DNA of 24,501 nt, taken from the IMG/VR virus record IMGVR_UViG_3300025840_000235, positions 1 to 24,501 of that record; one strand, written 5' to 3'. Positions 10,701 through 17,634 of the stretch are shown here, one piece after another (the stretch's first letter is position 1; each line of letters begins with the position of its first letter). The notes under the pieces were generated by a model. It searched no databases. It saw nothing but the letters and a program-made list of their open reading frames with translations, and was not told the origin of the DNA. The translations under genes were made by a program, and so were the position numbers. This stretch comes from a virus.

Positions 10701-12868
10701 CTAGTAAGACTACCTTTATCTGTACTTACTGTTGCTCCTGTTAATTCATTTAAAATACTACCCATACCTATTAGCTTTAAATTGTTTGCAAATTCGCTGT
10801 GCATTCTTGTTAATTTATTCATCCACCATTGTTCGGGTTTTCCATAAACTTTTCCTGTTTTTTTAAATTGTCTATGAACACTACCGGTCAAATGTAATTT
10901 TTTAAATTTACCATTAGGAGCTAATTCAACAGACATACCTTTTACATTTCCAGATAAAAAGTCTTCATATGAAAAATACCTATCTCTATTAGGTTCTTTT
11001 ACAGTCGAATGAAAACCAGAACCACCACCAGTGACATCTCCCACACCCAATTTGTTAAAATATTTTTTTGTTTTAGGTAAAGTCATGTGGTCTCCAGTTA
11101 CACCTCTATAGCTTTTAACTACAGGAGGACCAGTATCAGAATCAAGAAATTGTATTTTACCTAAAGAGTATTTAGTACTTCCTTTTCTTCCTAAATACTC
11201 TCTCATCATTTTTGTGTTGCTGAATATATCTCCTGTTGGCTGGAACCTATATCCTAAATCAACATCACCAGGATTCTTACCAGAAACTAAACTATATAAG
11301 ACACCTTGATTCATAGCACCTTGCAAATTATTAATAATGTTGTTTCTTCCTTTTAAGAATCCTTTGTTTAAGTTAAAAGGAAGAATATCTAATCCAGGAT
11401 TACTTTTTTTTGTAAAACCAGCTTGTGATTTTATAACCTTAGCTAAAGTGGTATATCCATTTTTCCTAAGTGCATCAACTAAATTTTGTAAAGATGAAGC
11501 TTGCATACCAGCACCTACAAAAAATCCTTGTTTTACTTCAAATGAACTAACTGTAGTTACCATTTGTGTAAGTAAGTCTGTCATTCCAGCGGCACTCATT
11601 TTATCTAATTTTGGAAATGGAAAGTTAAAAGCAGCTGCTACATTTTTCATTTCATTTAAAATGTCAGGTCCTAATTCAAATGATGATAATACATCAAAAT
11701 CAACAGCACCGCCAGCACCAATATCGTTATGCCACGAACGTAAAAATTCTGCATTTAATTTGTTTTGTAAATCTCTTTGTTTAAGGGTACTCATTCTTTG
11801 GTTTTCAGGGTCGTAAACAATATCTTGAACCTTTTCTCCTCTTTCATTTCTAGCAGTATTAAGATGCGTGTAACCTTCTTTTAAAGTTTCTCTATCTTCG
11901 TAATCTCTAGTTTGAGTACTGTTGCTACGCATAATTTTTCCAATAGAGTTGTATTCAGCTTGTTCCATAGCTCTTATTCTTCTTTCAGTAGATAGCTTTT
12001 CGTATTTATTTTTACCTTTAAAATAATCAAGAGATTCTGCATCTAAAATTGAATTAACTATATCTCCTTGAAATCCGGCTGCCCCACCAAAGTTTTGAGC
12101 GTCTGCTATTGACATAAGTTGATTAGCTCTAGTAGCGTTGATACCTACATTTAAATCTTGATTAAATTGAAGAGAAGTTACATCAAAAGTGTCACCTTTA
12201 GTTTTGACTGTCTTACTCCTTATTTTTTCAGCTTTACGCATAGGATTATCTCTAAATGGGTCAGGAGCTCCTTTAAAAGCTTCTGTAAATGTTAAAACTT
12301 GCCATTTCTGAAATACATTATTCTTACTTGGTAGTTGAGCTTGTCTTAGTATCTCAGCATCCATTTTTCTAGCATCAGCAGTTTGAACTACTTCCATCAA
12401 AGCTCCAGCTGAACCAAACTCTCTAATGTTTTTTAATAAGCCAGCTGACTCTCTACCTAATATAATATTTGTAGCTCTATCTACAGGAGTACCAGTTCTT
12501 AATGCTCTAGAAATTGCACCTTTAGTCTTACCAACATATTTTGCACCACCTAATAATTTCTGTCTTTTCAATACCTGACCACCAAGTAAATTTGTTGGTT
12601 GTTTTAAGTTTTTTACAACTGAACGAGCAGTGTTTGTATATTCACCAATTAGATATGGAACGCTTACTATTTGACCTAAATCTAAACCAAAAGAACCTAA
12701 TGTAGTTAAGTTATAACCAACCGCATATACTCTTTCTCTAGGATTTAAATTTTTAAGGCTTTTAAATAAAGGTATTTTACCTGGCCCATATTTAGAACTT
12801 TTATCTGTGAGAGTTATTCCACCAGTTTTAAAAAACTGTCTTGTGGCGCTACCTAATCTGTAAGCCAT
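7742..12868 (-). CDS. Giant 1708-aa neck-region protein with embedded gp10-like domain
   Basis: Not recognised as a whole. The ATG at 12868 overlaps the head-closure stop (TAATG), so translation is coupled. It fills the slot normally held by a small HK97-gp10-family neck protein. About residues 735-860 look like that family: YVPTRGQIRKSI (772-783), then YLFRFSVSAGGS, then IEYGGFAH (828-835) and MFFLPSHFMGI, the order usually seen as 'P-TG-LR-SI ... EYG ... PFL'. The remaining 1500 or so residues are soluble, rich in Asn, Lys and Gly, with charged helices. I found one cysteine (in TVKYCKLN) and only a mild hydrophobic patch near residues 50-75. A virion-associated neck/ejection role is inference. 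No protease, lysozyme or nuclease motif was seen. Confidence 0.8.
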   Translation of the reverse strand: MAYRLGSATRQFFKTGGITLTDKSSKYGPGKIPLFKSLKNLNPRERVYAVGYNLTTLGSFGLDLGQIVSVPYLIGEYTNTARSVVKNLKQPTNLLGGQVLKRQKLLGGAKYVGKTKGAISRALRTGTPVDRATNIILGRESAGLLKNIREFGSAGALMEVVQTADARKMDAEILRQAQLPSKNNVFQKWQVLTFTEAFKGAPDPFRDNPMRKAEKIRSKTVKTKGDTFDVTSLQFNQDLNVGINATRANQLMSIADAQNFGGAAGFQGDIVNSILDAESLDYFKGKNKYEKLSTERRIRAMEQAEYNSIGKIMRSNSTQTRDYEDRETLKEGYTHLNTARNERGEKVQDIVYDPENQRMSTLKQRDLQNKLNAEFLRSWHNDIGAGGAVDFDVLSSFELGPDILNEMKNVAAAFNFPFPKLDKMSAAGMTDLLTQMVTTVSSFEVKQGFFVGAGMQASSLQNLVDALRKNGYTTLAKVIKSQAGFTKKSNPGLDILPFNLNKGFLKGRNNIINNLQGAMNQGVLYSLVSGKNPGDVDLGYRFQPTGDIFSNTKMMREYLGRKGSTKYSLGKIQFLDSDTGPPVVKSYRGVTGDHMTLPKTKKYFNKLGVGDVTGGGSGFHSTVKEPNRDRYFSYEDFLSGNVKGMSVELAPNGKFKKLHLTGSVHRQFKKTGKVYGKPEQWWMNKLTRMHSEFANNLKLIGMGSILNELTGATVSTDKGSLTRKIEKAMLDNGKRSNLIENMTGTTYGGSVFHEGKTSFQGKSTALKNSHNYVPTRGQIRKSIHMHDMDRFGRNENDGTPYLFRFSVSAGGSNKNSKTADAIRDIAQIEYGGFAHDKNMQIEKRTDGMFFLPSHFMGIAGTKSAAYLGIWDKGTEFRSNVDGMDFAAKISGSGAISPLDLKGDGPNRSRTRFDVKQIKEDMRQGKNRLAKLEKDLTQVFKDGARTNSSFNSAEARIASQKSLALFRNTGQFGNMSGGDLFTSMDDVTRGNLGITGDKVASNFTMNSANLGYYSAGSRKYIGKLSDPLGDRNSIHGITHSYGTGNNNVGRLYTTKYRNLATGMDVYGEMPVVPLLNNQLNKLQNIFTELAHDTVEVNRYGGGTKRFNTAKNSVNWNAFSEFTGLSPGQLRHMVQQSRTAGQVDTGFDYRLDWELNPSEDPVIRKIIDGDVEGVAEVFGLKNIDGPMHTLGGKKIPLNSPAHPTNMFKKAFLNDAGVAREIQVYTYQAYQSELAGIISSLKGTAKGEMLERQIRQYARENAEVFMRSLNKAILNHLGLSETGSELPFRAFLRQVALTVKYCKLNATKNASSIRNRMGETKLLTEEIADVFYQSDGKLDLDLINSSNVQLIPDEDGIKLVAKDASNNVVKVLANEGDFSAKEAALMEFYSEEWRNKSNFAADPKYGIHGNKAFRDLGMDPADLTFDNIYSQAGLDAQIQALVNNAHPGDRGNKEKILSIKRMLADSNNNNFESGPELKGKFKNGIEVGVDQGLEKVVVDALRDPFPSSESVMRGMGPIYNRGKTFTHVLRLAKYGVASHREVAQEYFKSLRKTARTVSDETVYSDLLALSAARGQSSAVMGRTNELAKFVEQMWYASVPTGGQSGGKAVRVTNFLASRKVEDANKFRELPPEYHKLVRALHMLGFNFKNFIETNHGAIPTLSTNDFNEIAKLLKMHATSPARSEEYLSRALAGRFWNQGPNPIEYSPWPRG
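10289..10666 (-). other. HK97-gp10-like neck domain within the 1708-aa protein
   Basis: Covers residues of about 735-860. The helix before Y772, the YVPTRGQIRKSI turn, a beta-rich stretch and IEYGGFAH followed by an aromatic FFLP strand match the motif order of HK97 gp10-family proteins (head-tail connection, completing the neck). The Thr-Gly pair of the usual 'P..TG.LR.SI' motif is shifted to T-R-G here. Boundaries are estimated by eye. Confidence 0.55.
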
Positions 12869-13218
12869 TATTCAAATGCGTGTGCTGTTATTACCAGTCC
12901 TAGCGTTCTATTTGTTGGAGTAGTAGATTTCCTGACTCCATCTATTTCATAATATACGTCTGTGTTAACAGTATCTTGTAATCTATCGCTTGCTTTTACA
13001 TCAACATCACTAGGTATTTGAATTATAAAGTTTGTTAATACTGTATTTCTACCAGCTCTGTTTTCTTGACTTCCTAAATTTTGTATGTGACATTTTACAT
13101 TAGTACTTATTGTTGACCAGTCTGTACTCTCAAGTCCTCTTTCATCTATAGAAGTATCGCTAATTCTTTGGATGTTAACTTTATCAGTAAATAATCTTGT
13201 GCTTAATTTTCCAACCAT
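12868..13218 (-). CDS. Head-closure / head-tail joining protein
   Basis: 116 aa, SPP1 gp16/HK97-type head-tail joining family by pattern. It opens with FTDKVNIQR, then GLESTDWSTISTNVKCHIQ, followed by a beta barrel-like segment with IIQIPSDVDVKASDRL, and ends VITAHAFE. These match the usual 'D.v.i.r......dg..t..w......v.c.i' layout. It follows the adaptor gene, apart from the inserted HTH/zinc gene, and precedes the giant neck protein with a one-base TAATG overlap. The ATG at 13218 lacks a clear SD. A 13-nt palindrome, TCTAACAGTTAGA (13227-13239), lies in the 24-nt gap upstream of it. Confidence 0.75.
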   Translation of the reverse strand: MVGKLSTRLFTDKVNIQRISDTSIDERGLESTDWSTISTNVKCHIQNLGSQENRAGRNTVLTNFIIQIPSDVDVKASDRLQDTVNTDVYYEIDGVRKSTTPTNRTLGLVITAHAFE

Positions 13219-13242
13219 AAGAACACTCTAACAGTTAGATTC

Positions 13243-13905
13243 TTAATTTATGGTATCAGTAATTTTGGTAGATATTGCTCTCTTGGCTCTTCTAGATTTA
13301 GATTTACATGTCTTACAAAAAGGAACTAACCCATCTCTATAGTTTTTATTTGCAGTAAATGATTTAAGTGATTTTTGCTTTTTACAAAGTAAACATATTT
13401 TTTTTGTAGATTTTTCTTTTCCCTCAGCACGTTCCCTATCAAGACTTTCACTTACGCAACTTTCACACCAAGGTAATCTACCGTCTATGTATTTTTGACT
13501 TTTTGTAAAATTATCAACACTTTTAATAGAGTTACATTTCTTGCACTCTTTATCATTAGGATTTAATTTATTTTTTTTAGCAATTTTTTGTGCGTTTAAA
13601 ACTAAGCTTTCTATATCTTCTGACTTTCTAATCCAAGTCATAAAAGCTTCTCTTCCTATAGGAAACTCATCATAAAGTTCCATTTGGGTTAATGTGTATT
13701 CACCACTAGCTATCTTATTAGCTATTTGTTTAGCGACATCATAATTTATATCAAACTTTGAACCAACACCTGATTCAAGTTTAATTTGACGTACTCTTTC
13801 TATTGTTATTCCCCATTCATCAGCCCAGTAAGATAGTTTTTTGTTAGGGTATGATAAAAATAATTTTTTAGCTTCTTCTGGTGATGGTGCTTTTCTTGCA
13901 GGCAT
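13243..13905 (-). CDS. HTH plus tandem zinc-finger protein inserted among neck genes
   Basis: 220 aa. Residues 24-45 (LSYWADEWGITIERVRQIK) look like a sigma-region-4-type helix-turn-helix. A second HTH-like unit lies at about 70-93. Two zinc-binding repeats follow with identical spacing, C121-x2-C124-x22-C147-x2-C150 and C171-x2-C174-x22-C197-x2-C200, each with Phe-Thr and Asp-Gly between the pairs. This finger is familiar from phage HNH-type endonucleases, but no His-Asn-His core is present. It could be a regulator, a DNA-binding accessory protein, or an endonuclease that lost its catalytic part. It interrupts the adaptor/head-closure pair, which suggests insertion as a moron. TATAAT lies 9 nt upstream of the ATG; there is no good SD. 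Confidence 0.75.
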   Translation of the reverse strand: MPARKAPSPEEAKKLFLSYPNKKLSYWADEWGITIERVRQIKLESGVGSKFDINYDVAKQIANKIASGEYTLTQMELYDEFPIGREAFMTWIRKSEDIESLVLNAQKIAKKNKLNPNDKECKKCNSIKSVDNFTKSQKYIDGRLPWCESCVSESLDRERAEGKEKSTKKICLLCKKQKSLKSFTANKNYRDGLVPFCKTCKSKSRRAKRAISTKITDTIN

Positions 13906-13914
13906 AATACCTAC

Positions 13915-13920
13915 ATTATA
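13915..13920 (-). promoter_or_regulatory. Candidate -10 box before the HTH/zinc gene
   Basis: On the minus strand a perfect TATAAT (13920-13915) lies 9 nt before the ATG at 13905, immediately after the adaptor stop codon. No -35 match is visible. It would allow independent, nearly leaderless expression of the inserted gene. Chance occurrence in AT-rich DNA is possible. Confidence 0.35.
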
Positions 13921-13923
13921 GTA

Positions 13924-14583
13924 TTAAATAAAAAATGTTTTCTTATATTTACCTAACATTGCTAAATCTGCACCAGATAAAACAGATACAGAGTTCATAG
14001 CTAAGTTACCTACATAATTAATTTGATAGTCTCCTACAGATTCAGAGTCTGTAGCAATAAAGTTAGACACTTGATTAGCTGAAGGTTTTTGTGCAACAAT
14101 TTCATCAGGTTCTTGTTGAGCAGATAAAACTAATGCAGATTCTAATAATCTAGCTGAAGCTCTAGCAGTTACCACTCTAAAGTTATTAGGTAGAGCAGGA
14201 CCTACGCCACCTCCTGTGTTATATCCAGCTGTATATGTAACACTGACATTATCAGGATAAGCAAAAGACCAACGAGAACCTATTCTTCTTATTCTTCCGT
14301 TTGAATACCATAAGAAATCTTCTTGATTGCCGTAAGTAAGTGTTGTTCCGTCTTCTACTACTGAAGTAACAGAGTTTACAGGTCTTTCGTCTAAGAAATA
14401 TTCTCTGGTCTGATTTCCTGAAAATGTATCAGTGTAAGTTCCATAATCTACTGTATAACCTACATATTCTCTAATAGCATCTTCGACTAAAGGAATTAAT
14501 TCATTAGTTAGATGATTTTCTAAATCTGATGAAAAGTCTATAAGAGCAAATGCTTCTGCATCTGCAGCTGTACAGAAAGCCAT
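13924..14583 (-). CDS. Head-tail adaptor (gp6-like connector)
   Basis: 219 aa. It begins MAFCTAADAEAFALIDFSSDLENHLT, then LIPLVEDAIREYVGYTVDYG, the helical start typical of gp6/gp15-type adaptors that ring the portal. Next are a beta segment (ERPVNSVTSVVEDG, then VTYTAGYNTG) and a helical C-terminus (TARASARLLESAL). Thr-Ala-Gly-Tyr before 'LP.....A....A..L' is a hallmark of the family. A strong SD (AGGAGG, 8-nt spacer) precedes the ATG. It is longer than HK97 gp6 (about 110 aa) but usual for actinobacteriophages. Confidence 0.85.
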   Translation of the reverse strand: MAFCTAADAEAFALIDFSSDLENHLTNELIPLVEDAIREYVGYTVDYGTYTDTFSGNQTREYFLDERPVNSVTSVVEDGTTLTYGNQEDFLWYSNGRIRRIGSRWSFAYPDNVSVTYTAGYNTGGGVGPALPNNFRVVTARASARLLESALVLSAQQEPDEIVAQKPSANQVSNFIATDSESVGDYQINYVGNLAMNSVSVLSGADLAMLGKYKKTFFI

Positions 14584-14600
14584 AAGTTAGACCTCCTGAG

Positions 14601-14879
14601 TTACTTGTCTTCTACTTTAGCTTTGACGGCTTTATTTTCAGCAGGTTTTTGAGCTTTAACTTCAGCTTTTTCTTCAACCTTTTCAGCTTCTACTTTTTTA
14701 GCAGGAGCTGCTTTTTTAGGTTTATCAAGAGCACCTTGCTCTTTAAGCCATTCAGTTGGATACTCTTTACCAGCTTTAGCAATCAAATCAGCTTGAGATG
14801 ATGGTAAATCTGCTGGAACACCTTTCCAAATTTTTCCGTCAGGTAATTTATAAACGTTGGTATCTAATATTGTATACAT
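14601..14879 (-). CDS. 92-aa protein with Lys/Ala/Glu-rich tail
   Basis: The N-terminal 45 residues (MYTILDTNVYKLPDGKIWKG, then SSQADLIAKAGKEYP) look like a small folded unit. Residues 53-92 are low-complexity Lys/Ala/Glu repeats (KKAAPAKKVEAEKVEEKAEV). Proteins with this plan are frequent just after the capsid gene in siphoviruses, but their role is not settled and I do not name it. AGGA lies about 9 nt upstream of the ATG. It is the fourth short gene in a row behind the capsid gene and ends 17 nt before the adaptor. Confidence 0.7.
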   Translation of the reverse strand: MYTILDTNVYKLPDGKIWKGVPADLPSSQADLIAKAGKEYPTEWLKEQGALDKPKKAAPAKKVEAEKVEEKAEVKAQKPAENKAVKAKVEDK

Positions 14880-14893
14880 AATGCTATCCTAAC

Positions 14894-14956
14894 CTATCTT
14901 CTAGTTTTTTTTGGTTTTTTACTTGTACTGCGTTTTTTTGGTTTGTTATAACCCAT
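14894..14956 (-). CDS. Micro-gene, 20-aa basic peptide
   Basis: 20 codons, MGYNKPKKRSTSKKPKKTRR, with 10 Lys/Arg residues. The ATG (14956-14954) overlaps the stop of the preceding micro-gene as TAATG, implying translational coupling. The stop is TAG at 14896-14894. Support is the tight overlap, the same basic character as its neighbour and the lack of a better use for this stretch. It is short enough that chance cannot be excluded. Confidence 0.5.
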   Translation of the reverse strand: MGYNKPKKRSTSKKPKKTRR

Positions 14957-15057
14957 TATCGTCTTCTCCTAGGTCTACGAACTCGGCCACCACGCTTCAT
15001 CTTTTTAGGACGAACCCGTCCACCCATCCTGTATGATTTTGGTCTGCCTCTAGGCAT
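14956..15057 (-). CDS. Micro-gene, 33-aa Arg/Gly-rich protamine-like protein
   Basis: 33 aa: MPRGRPKSYRMGGRVRPKK, then MKRGGRVRRPRRRR. It contains a near-repeat, MGGRVRPK and KRGGRVRRP, and about half of its residues are Arg or Lys. The ATG shares a base with the upstream stop (TAATG at 15059-15055) and its own stop overlaps the next start in the same way. Tiny Arg/Gly-rich proteins downstream of the capsid gene recur in marine phages, to my knowledge without an established role. Binding of packaged DNA or the inner capsid surface is my inference from charge only. Confidence 0.65.
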   Translation of the reverse strand: MPRGRPKSYRMGGRVRPKKMKRGGRVRRPRRRR

Positions 15058-15185
15058 TACTCCTCTTCTTCCATGGCAACTTCCATAGTTGCTTTGATTT
15101 TAAATCTTTGTAAAATTTTTTCAGAATCTTCAAAAAACTTTTCGTCTCTTTCTATATATCCAAATGATGTTAAATTGGAATTCAT
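15057..15185 (-). CDS. Micro-gene, 42-aa protein behind the capsid gene
   Basis: 42 aa, beginning MNSNLTSFGYIERDEKFF and ending MEVAMEEEE. It is probably one amphipathic helix with an acidic end. It has the best ribosome site of this cluster: AAGAGGAG seven bases before the ATG at 15185. It lies 20 nt after the hairpin that follows the capsid gene and its stop overlaps the start of the Arg-rich micro-gene. Its acidic end contrasts with the two basic peptides that follow. Function unknown. Confidence 0.7.
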   Translation of the reverse strand: MNSNLTSFGYIERDEKFFEDSEKILQRFKIKATMEVAMEEEE

Positions 15186-15204
15186 TTTATTTCTCCTCTT
15201 ATGG

Positions 15205-15236
15205 TTATAAGGGCGAATACAAATCCGCCCTTATAA
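15205..15236 (-). terminator. Strong hairpin after the capsid gene
   Basis: Perfect 11-bp inverted repeat TTATAAGGGCG / CGCCCTTATAA with a 10-nt loop, starting 11 nt after the capsid stop codon. There is no U-tract on either strand, so a full intrinsic terminator is unlikely. A role as attenuator, RNA-processing site or 3' stabiliser that sets the capsid mRNA apart from the downstream genes fits better. Confidence 0.7.
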
Positions 15237-15246
15237 ACCGTCAGTA

Positions 15247-16482
15247 CTATACGTTAGTAATAGTACAGAATGCTGTTGGGCGATAAATCGCAAAACCAAG
15301 ACGCATAGTTAATCTAATTGCCAATTGGTTCTTTGCGAAGAAATCGCTATGGCTGTCGGAAACAGCTAGGTCAACGCCTTCTCTCATAATTACTTGAGCT
15401 GCGTCGCCACCGCCGAACTTACCTACAAGCATTGTGCCTTCAGCAATAACTGTTGAAGGAACTACCCTTAGACCCCAAATTCTTGGAGCAGCATCAGCAC
15501 CGAATCCGCCAGCAACGACGAACAATGGGTTCTTAGAACCACTTGTGTCAACGTCAGTTACTGATGTAACGATTTGATACCAGTCTGATGGGTGCATTAC
15601 AATTGCATCAGGTTCAACGAAAGCGTCTTTTCTGATTTCTGTAATTGCTTGATAAATTTGTCCAAGCTTTCCTAATTCTCCAGCGTATGGTAAAGCGTAA
15701 TCAAATGTATTGATTCCGGATTTTTGTAATACACCAGTTAAATTAGGAGCTGTACCATTACCATTAATTAATTGGTTGTCCATATTCAACTTCATCATTG
15801 TTGATAAACGTGAGTTGACATATCCTTGGATACCAGCAACATCAGCTAACAATTCGTCAGTTACAGGCAAGAATGTAGCCATCTTTCTGATGGATTCTGT
15901 TCTTTCTGTAAATGCAAGTGCTGATTCTAATGAAGAGGAGATGTCTCCTGATTCTGCAATAGAACCTGCATTGTTAGTAAAAGTTGTCTCTTCTAAGTAA
16001 ACATAAGCATTTTGTGATGTTTGAATTTGGTCAAACAATCCAATAACGCTATCTGGATTACGAAGAGCGGTCTCTAGGATTCCAGGAGCTCTTAGGCTCT
16101 CTGGTGGATAACCAGTGGTATTTAAAGTTGTTTTAAACTCTGCTTGAGAATCAACACCTTTAACTCCTTTTTCCACATATGCTTTGTATGCATCAGTGCT
16201 AGCAAATTGTTCCCCAATTGTTTGTGGACCTTTTTGCTCTGGCATAGCATTAGGAATAGAGTTAACTGGTGTGTTATCTTCTACTTCGAGAGCTTTCTCG
16301 TTTTTAGCTTTTGCTTCTTCGATTTTTAAATCATCAACAAGTCCAGCTAGTTCATCGTTGAGACCTTTGATTTTCTCTTTGGCCTCAGGAGTGTACTTGC
16401 CGTCTTCTTGTGAATCAAAAGCAGCTTTTAGCTCTTCACGAGATTTTGCAATTTGCTCTTTGAGCTCATTAACATTACTCAC
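15247..16482 (-). CDS. Major capsid protein, HK97 fold
   Basis: 411 aa. Residues 1-75 are a Lys/Glu-rich coiled coil (delta-domain type) followed by a Pro/Asn linker, presumably removed by the protease encoded just upstream. The mature part has typical features: YVYLEETTFTNNAGSIAESGD (E-loop/P-domain side), FLPVTDELLADVAGIQGYVNSRLS (spine helix), AIVMHPSDW (A-domain) and a C-terminal GFAIYRPTAF. The start is GTG, with AGGAG nine bases upstream; that SD overlaps the protease stop (TAGGAG). It is followed by a hairpin. Confidence 0.95.
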   Translation of the reverse strand: MSNVNELKEQIAKSREELKAAFDSQEDGKYTPEAKEKIKGLNDELAGLVDDLKIEEAKAKNEKALEVEDNTPVNSIPNAMPEQKGPQTIGEQFASTDAYKAYVEKGVKGVDSQAEFKTTLNTTGYPPESLRAPGILETALRNPDSVIGLFDQIQTSQNAYVYLEETTFTNNAGSIAESGDISSSLESALAFTERTESIRKMATFLPVTDELLADVAGIQGYVNSRLSTMMKLNMDNQLINGNGTAPNLTGVLQKSGINTFDYALPYAGELGKLGQIYQAITEIRKDAFVEPDAIVMHPSDWYQIVTSVTDVDTSGSKNPLFVVAGGFGADAAPRIWGLRVVPSTVIAEGTMLVGKFGGGDAAQVIMREGVDLAVSDSHSDFFAKNQLAIRLTMRLGFAIYRPTAFCTITNV

Positions 16483-16494
16483 TGTATATATCTC

Positions 16495-17634
16495 CTATAT
16501 ATTGTCTTCTACTTCTAATTCAGCATCCAAAGACTCAGCAATATTTTGCTGTGCCTCTAACCATAAAGCTTCAGCCTCTTCATCAACGGAATCAGTGTTA
16601 TCTTCAGCTTGGACTGGTTCAACCTCTGGGTTGGATTCAACCTCGACTTCTTCGACTACAGGTTCCTCTGTGTCGACGTCTTCAATTTCCTCAACTGATT
16701 GTTCTTCTTCTACGTCAACGCTATCCTCAACAACTACATCTTCAGTGTCACCTACATTATCGATAAATTGGTCTATTTCAACCCAAGCATCTTGTAGGTC
16801 ATCCTGAACTGCACGTAGTGCTTCAGTGGCTTTTTCGCCTAATTTCCTTCCATCTTTGGCACGCAACATCGCTATGGCGGTAGCTCGTACCATCAAGTCG
16901 TTTAATGCAGCAAGCACATCTTTGACTTGTTCCGAGAAAGATTTAGAACCTTCCTCTGAAATCTCTTCTTTAACTTCTTCGACAGATTCTGATAATTCCT
17001 TCAAGTATTTTTCTGGATTATCAATCATATCTTGACAGTTAGAGCATTTGACATCATCTGTGTCATCACCAGCTTCATCTTCTGGTTCTTGTTCAAAGAA
17101 TGTAGAGTTACCAAGAACACCTTTTTGGTCTTCTTCAACTCCTGTCAATTCTTCTAATAGTTCTGTGTTTGATTTAATCGCCATTGTGTATGTATCTTGA
17201 TTAGCTCCAACAAGAACTGGTGAAACTTCATAAACTGTGAGGTCTTTAAGAAATCTAGCGTCTTTTTCATCGTCGCCAAACTGTCCCCTCTCTGAGTCAT
17301 TCACTCTATAACCGAATGACCATTGTTGCATGTCACCCATGTTTTTAACTATTTTATAAGCCTCTTTGCCAGATTCAGTATCCATAAAGAACTCACCATT
17401 AAATGTGGCTTTATCGCCATCTGAAGTGATTTGTCCTTTGCCAATTGGCATATCCCATTTGTGAGCCCATACCATTGGAACGTCACCTGATTTGAAGCCT
17501 GATTTAATAGCACCAGGTACTACAACATCTCCATCGGAATCTAAATTGTTGAACACTGAAAATACAGCAGAAACTTTACCTTCTGAGTCCGTTTTGAACT
17601 CGAGGTCAATATTCTTAACTTCTTTTTCAGACAT
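16495..17634 (-). CDS. Prohead protease fused to acidic scaffold-like tail
   Basis: 379 aa. Residues 1-155 match the HK97/U35 serine protease family (S78): FSVFNNLDSDGDVVVPGAI, then VWAHKW with catalytic His58, QQWSFGYR with Ser106, and VYEVSPV with a likely acidic partner at Glu136. Residues 156-379 are an extension with a Cys-x2-Cys pair (197-200), Glu-rich coiled coils and a very acidic stretch (VEEEQSVEEIEDVDTEEP). This looks like a built-in scaffold. The capsid protein also has its own delta-type N-terminus, so two assembly aids are possible. SD AGGAG lies 8 nt before the ATG. It precedes the capsid gene, as usual. Confidence 0.9.
   Translation of the reverse strand: MSEKEVKNIDLEFKTDSEGKVSAVFSVFNNLDSDGDVVVPGAIKSGFKSGDVPMVWAHKWDMPIGKGQITSDGDKATFNGEFFMDTESGKEAYKIVKNMGDMQQWSFGYRVNDSERGQFGDDEKDARFLKDLTVYEVSPVLVGANQDTYTMAIKSNTELLEELTGVEEDQKGVLGNSTFFEQEPEDEAGDDTDDVKCSNCQDMIDNPEKYLKELSESVEEVKEEISEEGSKSFSEQVKDVLAALNDLMVRATAIAMLRAKDGRKLGEKATEALRAVQDDLQDAWVEIDQFIDNVGDTEDVVVEDSVDVEEEQSVEEIEDVDTEEPVVEEVEVESNPEVEPVQAEDNTDSVDEEAEALWLEAQQNIAESLDAELEVEDNI

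Noticed and set aside
11337-11816. Plus-strand 159-codon ORF opposite the giant protein
   Set aside because: Lies wholly within the well-supported 1708-aa gene on the other strand, shows no domain, and has no upstream gene context.
15205-15236. Capsid hairpin as a frameshift-stimulating element or tRNA-like fold
   Set aside because: It lies after the capsid stop with no slippery site nearby, and a single stem-loop cannot form a tRNA cloverleaf.
16184-16807. Plus-strand 207-codon Ser/Thr-rich ORF
   Set aside because: It is antisense to the capsid N-terminus and the acidic tail of the protease. Glu/Val-rich codons read backwards give Ser/Phe/Leu-rich nonsense. No SD and no motif.
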